In this document: positions 61,001-64,000 of the stretch, in pieces | Position numbering within the stretch: the stretch's first letter is position 1 | Layout of the letters: the number at the start of each line of letters is the position of its first letter | From: Flavobacterium sp. MC2016-06 | Lineage (GTDB): Bacteria > Bacteroidota > Bacteroidia > Flavobacteriales > Flavobacteriaceae | Assembly: GCF_009711165.2 (NCBI RefSeq) | Contig: NZ_WMID02000030.1 | Coordinates: 10,104 to 74,103 of the forward strand | Direction: 5' to 3' | DNA: 64,000 bases | Notes under the pieces: generated by a model | The model's input: only the letters and a program-made list of their open reading frames with translations | What the model was told of the DNA's origin: nothing | The model's database searches: none | Made by a program: the position numbers and the translations under genes

Positions 61001-64000
61001 TGTATACACATTTGAAGTACCTGTTTGAACTACAACTCCAGCTTTACTGAATTCGTAAACAACATAGTTAGATGATCCACCTGTTACTGAATTTACAGTA
61101 ATAGTTGCATAATTTGTTCCATTTGTACCTGCAGTACAATTAAACTCTTTTACAACTGGAGCATTAACTACAATTGAAGCTGGTTGTGTTATTCTAATAT
61201 CTTCTTGAGCTTTACAACCTCTTCCAGATGTTACAAGGACAGTATAGTCACCTGCAGCAAGGTTAGAGAATACATTTTGCTGTTGAGGACCAACACTAAC
61301 TGGAGTTCCACCTATTGTAGTACCTGTTAAAGTATATGTATAGATTGGGTTATCATTAACTCCTGGTGCATTAGGCGCTATGTTAACAATAATTTGTCCA
61401 TCAGAGAAACCTCTACAAGAAACGTTTGTAGCATCTAAGTCGAAACCAGTAATTGTTGTTGCACCAATTAATTCTACTGTAACTGTATCTGTACATCCAG
61501 TAAGAGCATCTCTAACTTGTATTGTATGGGTTCCTGGTGCTACACCTATGAAGTGAGCTGTTGGAGAATTTACTACAACACCACCGTCTAAAGTATATCT
61601 ATAATTTGCAGAAGATGAACCTCCAACAGCAGAAGCGTCGATTATTCCATCATTAAAATCACAACTAGGTAAAGCTGTAATTGTCGCTTGCAAATCTACT
61701 GCTGGTGAAATTGTAACACCTGCTGTAACTGTTGTTGTACATGCATTAGCATCTTTAACTATAATGTCATAAGATCCAGCTGCATTAACTGTAAATGAAT
61801 TACTAGTTTGGAAACCATTTCCGATACTATATTCATATGGTGCTTTTCCTGAAGTTACATTAACAGTGAATGTATATTCACCTGCAGCTGTAGGACATTG
61901 GCTTACCACATTGGCAGTAATACCTGTTGGTAATGGATCTGCCGCGATATTGATTCTTAATGGTGCAGTAATAACGCAGCCATTAGCATCTTTCACATAA
62001 ACATCCCATGCTGTAGCTGTAGCAGGATCTAATATTGCTGCATTTGAGTTTCCATAAGTTCCCGCTGGTGAACCAGCTGCAACAAATGAATATTCATACG
62101 GTGCAACTCCACCTGAAGCTGTTACACTTACTTGAGCACCGTTATTACAATTTGCATTCACATTAGTTGCTTGAACTAAAGTTAATGGAGTCGATTGTGC
62201 AACTGCAACAGTTACTGTTGCTTGACAACCTGTCATTTCATCAGTGATTACAATCGTCTGATTACTTGCCACGCTTAATCCGCTTACTGAAATAGTTGGA
62301 TTTGTTTGACCTGTAACAGCAGCTGCTCCATTGATTGAATAACTGTAAGTTCCTGCAAAATTAGCTACTTTGAATAAAACTTCTCCATTAGCTCCTGGAT
62401 TACAAGTAACATTGCTTACTAATTGACCTGCTACTGTAATTTTAGTTCCCGGAGTAACTGTATATGCTTCTTGGTACGTACATCCGTTAGCATCTGTTAC
62501 TTGGAATACATAAGTATCTGGAGCTAATGTTGTAAATACTGCTGAACTTTGTTTTGCTCTAACAATTGGAGATAGTATCTCATATTGAAGTGCTCCAACA
62601 CCATTTGTAGCTGTTAAGGTAACTGTACTTGCTGGTGCATTACATGTTACTGAAGTCGCTGCAAAGTTTAGATCAGTTGGTTTGTTTAGAGCTGGTATGT
62701 TTACTGATACCGGAGCTGCAATGATACAACCGTTAGCATCTTTTACATAAGCCGTAACCGTACCTGATGTATTAGTTGAATACGTATTAGTTGATGTGTA
62801 ATTAACTCCTGCATCAAAACTATACTGATAAGGTGATGTTCCTGTACCTACCGTAACATTTACTGTAACTAAAGCTGGCTGTGTAGCATTTCCTGTTCCA
62901 CAAGTCAAGCTTTGAGTTAACACTGCTGTAGCTGCTAGAGCTGTAGGCTGTGTAATTGTAACTGTAAAGGCAACTGATGTACAAGCTTTAGTATCCTTAA
63001 CAACAATGTTGTATGTTCCTGCAGTTAAACCTGTGAAAACATTTGATGCTTGGAAAGTAACTCCGTTATCCTTACTGTACTGATATGGTGTAATACCATT
63101 TGCAGCTGTAATAATAATACTTCCGTCATTTCCTCCAACACAAGTTACATTGTTTTGTGTAGCTGTAGCTGTTGGACTTGTTGTAGGTGAAACTACAACT
63201 GGAACTGAAACTGCCTGACAGTTCTGGCTGTCTTGTACTCTGAAAGTATAAGTTCCTGCAACAGAAGCTGTATAAGGTGACACAGCCGGCACATAAACAC
63301 CGCTGTTATTAAAATCAACTTCGAAACCACCATAAACGTTAGTTCCCTGAGTTGCTAATAATGTAATAGTAGCTGCTCCTGCACAAGTTAAATCTTGTGT
63401 TAAGCTTGCCTGTAACAATAATTCTTGTCTTAATGTATAAGGGCTTGAAACAATACAGCCGTTACCATCTTTAATATAGAATGTGTAGTTTCCTGGCGCA
63501 TTCAATACAAAGTTTGGACTTGCAAAATATCCGTTTCCAATACTATATGTAGGTGTTCCTACATAAGTACCTGTAATAGTAATAGGAACTGGTCCGCCTG
63601 AGTAACAGTATAATCCTACTGATGAATTGATTGTTGGCAGTGCATCTGTAGCAATTGTTACATCAATTTGATCAATACATCCTCTAGCATCTTTTACATA
63701 TACATCCCATTGTGTATTTACTGTTGGATCTAAAACAGCACTTGCACTGTTTGTATAATCTCCAGCTAATGGAACTGCACCATTTTGAACAAATGCATAA
63801 ACATAATTTGCAGTTCCTCCAGCAGCTGTTACAGCTACTTTTGCACCAAAATTACAATTTGCATTTACATTAGATGCTAATGTCAAGTCTAGAGCAGATG
63901 GCTGAGCAATCGTTACTGCAATAGTAGCCTGACATCCTGTAATGTCATCTGTAACCACAATAGTCTGAGTTCCGATAGCCAATCCTGTTACATTTATAAC
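58094..64000 (-). CDS. SprB-like giant repeat adhesin with T9SS type B sorting domain (5' end outside window)
   Basis: At least 1,968 residues are visible and the frame stays open to the window edge, so the N-terminus is missing. From N to C, I count 23 modules of about 82 residues, each ending in a KDANGC-like motif (variants VKDANGC, VTDDITGC, VRDQNGC) and centred on GGT.PY.YS...GT. This is the SprB repeat pattern. The last 95 residues form the type B sorting domain: CLPDHFTPNGDGQFEDW, FDIFDRYGRVVAKYHYGEKWDGKYNGEALPTGDYWYVVKL, ending FVGHFTLYR. It would be carried over the outer membrane by T9SS with the SprF-like partner next door and act in gliding or adhesion. Gene symbol sprB is not given because a Flavobacterium genome holds several such adhesins. 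Confidence 0.94.
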   Translation of the reverse strand, partial: VINVTGLAIGTQTIVVTDDITGCQATIAVTIAQPSALDLTLASNVNANCNFGAKVAVTAAGGTANYVYAFVQNGAVPLAGDYTNSASAVLDPTVNTQWDVYVKDARGCIDQIDVTIATDALPTINSSVGLYCYSGGPVPITITGTYVGTPTYSIGNGYFASPNFVLNAPGNYTFYIKDGNGCIVSSPYTLRQELLLQASLTQDLTCAGAATITLLATQGTNVYGGFEVDFNNSGVYVPAVSPYTASVAGTYTFRVQDSQNCQAVSVPVVVSPTTSPTATATQNNVTCVGGNDGSIIITAANGITPYQYSKDNGVTFQASNVFTGLTAGTYNIVVKDTKACTSVAFTVTITQPTALAATAVLTQSLTCGTGNATQPALVTVNVTVGTGTSPYQYSFDAGVNYTSTNTYSTNTSGTVTAYVKDANGCIIAAPVSVNIPALNKPTDLNFAATSVTCNAPASTVTLTATNGVGALQYEILSPIVRAKQSSAVFTTLAPDTYVFQVTDANGCTYQEAYTVTPGTKITVAGQLVSNVTCNPGANGEVLFKVANFAGTYSYSINGAAAVTGQTNPTISVSGLSVASNQTIVITDEMTGCQATVTVAVAQSTPLTLVQATNVNANCNNGAQVSVTASGGVAPYEYSFVAAGSPAGTYGNSNAAILDPATATAWDVYVKDANGCVITAPLRINIAADPLPTGITANVVSQCPTAAGEYTFTVNVTSGKAPYEYSIGNGFQTSNSFTVNAAGSYDIIVKDANACTTTVTAGVTISPAVDLQATITALPSCDFNDGIIDASAVGGSSSANYRYTLDGGVVVNSPTAHFIGVAPGTHTIQVRDALTGCTDTVTVELIGATTITGFDLDATNVSCRGFSDGQIIVNIAPNAPGVNDNPIYTYTLTGTTIGGTPVSVGPQQQNVFSNLAAGDYTVLVTSGRGCKAQEDIRITQPASIVVNAPVVKEFNCTAGTNGTNYATITVNSVTGGSSNYVVYEFSKAGVVVQTGTSNVYTEANVSGGTYTVRVVDDKGCEGSSTLPIIIAPFITMDNINVAITTPNTCISNENIKVTVNTTGGVPVLLNYNLSGTGTTVYNVSNTTGIFTGLAIGNYAITVTNPSTGCSIQDFHFVFDPNTFVINVTPVKTELCYGDTDGSVDLMFVDSQLNPTDDAGAFTYTITGPVTVSGSSATAGPVHITGLIAGQYSVSAKLVNSPECTVTNVFTIVQPTAPLAVTVSKSEITCISGNNDGVISASASGGWGIAYQYELVGPVNVAYSSQSEFTGLTAGNYTINVKDEKGCIVSTTAQLVVPTPIVVVANANASMLSCFGAKDGIITVDLPTGGQGSNYTYTLNIVSETPVIVSGPQAGRVFTNLKAGSYTVTVTDGFACEATSATIVITEPTEVMPTLNVSRTQTCQTLSQLTLGATGGTAPYTYSTDAAFTTVIGSFTTSVSFDVPVGKYQYYVKDANGCVGFISNEITIDPLVPLTLDLDVTNAVVKCQGEATGVIVAEAIGGLGNYVYTLLNSTGTAILPSQNNGRFENLVVGTYSVKVVSGDCTFTSAPITIKEPSTPLTAQFKVTNVSCFGENNGKLEIIAAGGTGIVKYALSPDLNQFDDETIFDKLSPGDYQVIVQDENGCFVLYDFKITQPELLKAKEVPNSMIPEVCFGDKDGAFSVEISGGTPEYSVSLDDEKGTYTQGTVGQTIFDFTNLAGGTHNVYFKDAAGCINVLQVNMPLPVVLNPVAEVNYDCVDNASANRVTITVDESITNLADVDYQLDGAGPYQVSNIFLNVAPGDHYVTARHTNGCEVKTAVFNIKTVQPLTLVELHPGSVSLADANIIEVVASGGSPAYEYSFNGEAFTSSNKYVIYKTGVYEVIVRDQNGCTFTIQVSKTFVDICLPDHFTPNGDGQFEDWGPGCTLIYTNLTFDIFDRYGRVVAKYHYGEKWDGKYNGEALPTGDYWYVVKLNDEKDNRSFVGHFTLYR

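Noticed and set aside
1..64000. tRNA, rRNA or riboswitch genes
   Set aside because: I looked for tRNA T-loop and anticodon patterns and for cobalamin or TPP box sequences in leaders and saw none that could be defended.

Overview
The window is an AT-rich chromosomal segment of a Flavobacterium-like member of the Bacteroidota (family Flavobacteriaceae). The evidence is a SprB-type gliding adhesin with a type IX secretion (T9SS) type B C-terminal domain and a PorP/SprF partner, TonB receptors with carboxypeptidase-regulatory N-domains, TAnnTTTG-type promoter elements, A-rich leaders instead of strong Shine-Dalgarno sites, a CrtY lycopene cyclase, DUF4837 and DUF4349 lipoproteins, and many short intergenic palindromes of the kind flavobacterial genomes carry. 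It reads as core chromosome with scattered small repeats. No tRNA, rRNA, CRISPR array, prophage or intact insertion sequence was seen.

Layout. 1-1.75 kb: end of an RND efflux operon (permease tail and outer-membrane factor). 1.8-2.8 kb: bacilliredoxin and an ArsR regulator. 3.2-7.2 kb (minus strand): TonB receptor with a CxxC pair in its plug, then an exported thioredoxin and lycopene cyclase. 7.4-11.8 kb: metal homeostasis block with a thioredoxin-reductase-like flavoprotein, a MerC protein, a divergent Fur-family regulator, an Nramp transporter fused to a UspA domain, and a DtxR-family regulator. A TTTTAGAC-type palindrome precedes both the Nramp gene and the TonB receptor and is a candidate DtxR operator. 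12.1-19.8 kb: two divergent iron-type operons, imelysin plus di-heme oxidoreductase on the minus strand, and imelysin-like, HTTM membrane protein and TonB receptor on the plus strand. 19.8-23.2 kb: membrane protein, hypothetical, enoyl-CoA hydratase, NtrY-like kinase.

23.3-38.7 kb is a heme-synthesis region: hemJ and hemH on the minus strand, an AraC regulator divergent from hemA, then hemA, hemC, hemD, hemE, hemF and hemB on the plus strand, ending in a c-type cytochrome lipoprotein. Every step from glutamyl-tRNA to protoheme is here except hemL. The run is interrupted by a GxxExxY nuclease-fold gene, four accessory genes between hemE and hemF, a class I aldolase, and a frameshifted REP-associated (RAYT/IS200-like) transposase inside its own palindromic repeats. 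38.7-45.8 kb: M13 metallopeptidase, EamA exporter, SCO protein, feoA-feoB and a 40-residue Cys-rich FeoB-associated protein too short for usual ORF cutoffs. 45.8-57 kb: housekeeping and envelope genes (HD hydrolase, acyl-ACP desaturase, PlsC, RnpA, DUF4349, S41 protease, tandem OmpA protein, ElaA, DUF4837, LysM transglycosylase, Pgk). 57-64 kb: SprF-like protein and the adhesin, whose 5' end lies beyond the window.

The recurring theme is iron, manganese and heme: uptake (three TonB or Feo systems), metal sensing (Fur and DtxR families), heme assembly and c-type cytochromes. I found no convincing wholly new system. The best leads are the TonB receptor/thioredoxin/lycopene-cyclase operon with a shared DtxR-like operator, the paired GCAAC palindromes at merC/fur, the REP-flanked transposase remnant, and the GxxExxY insertion between hemA and hemC.
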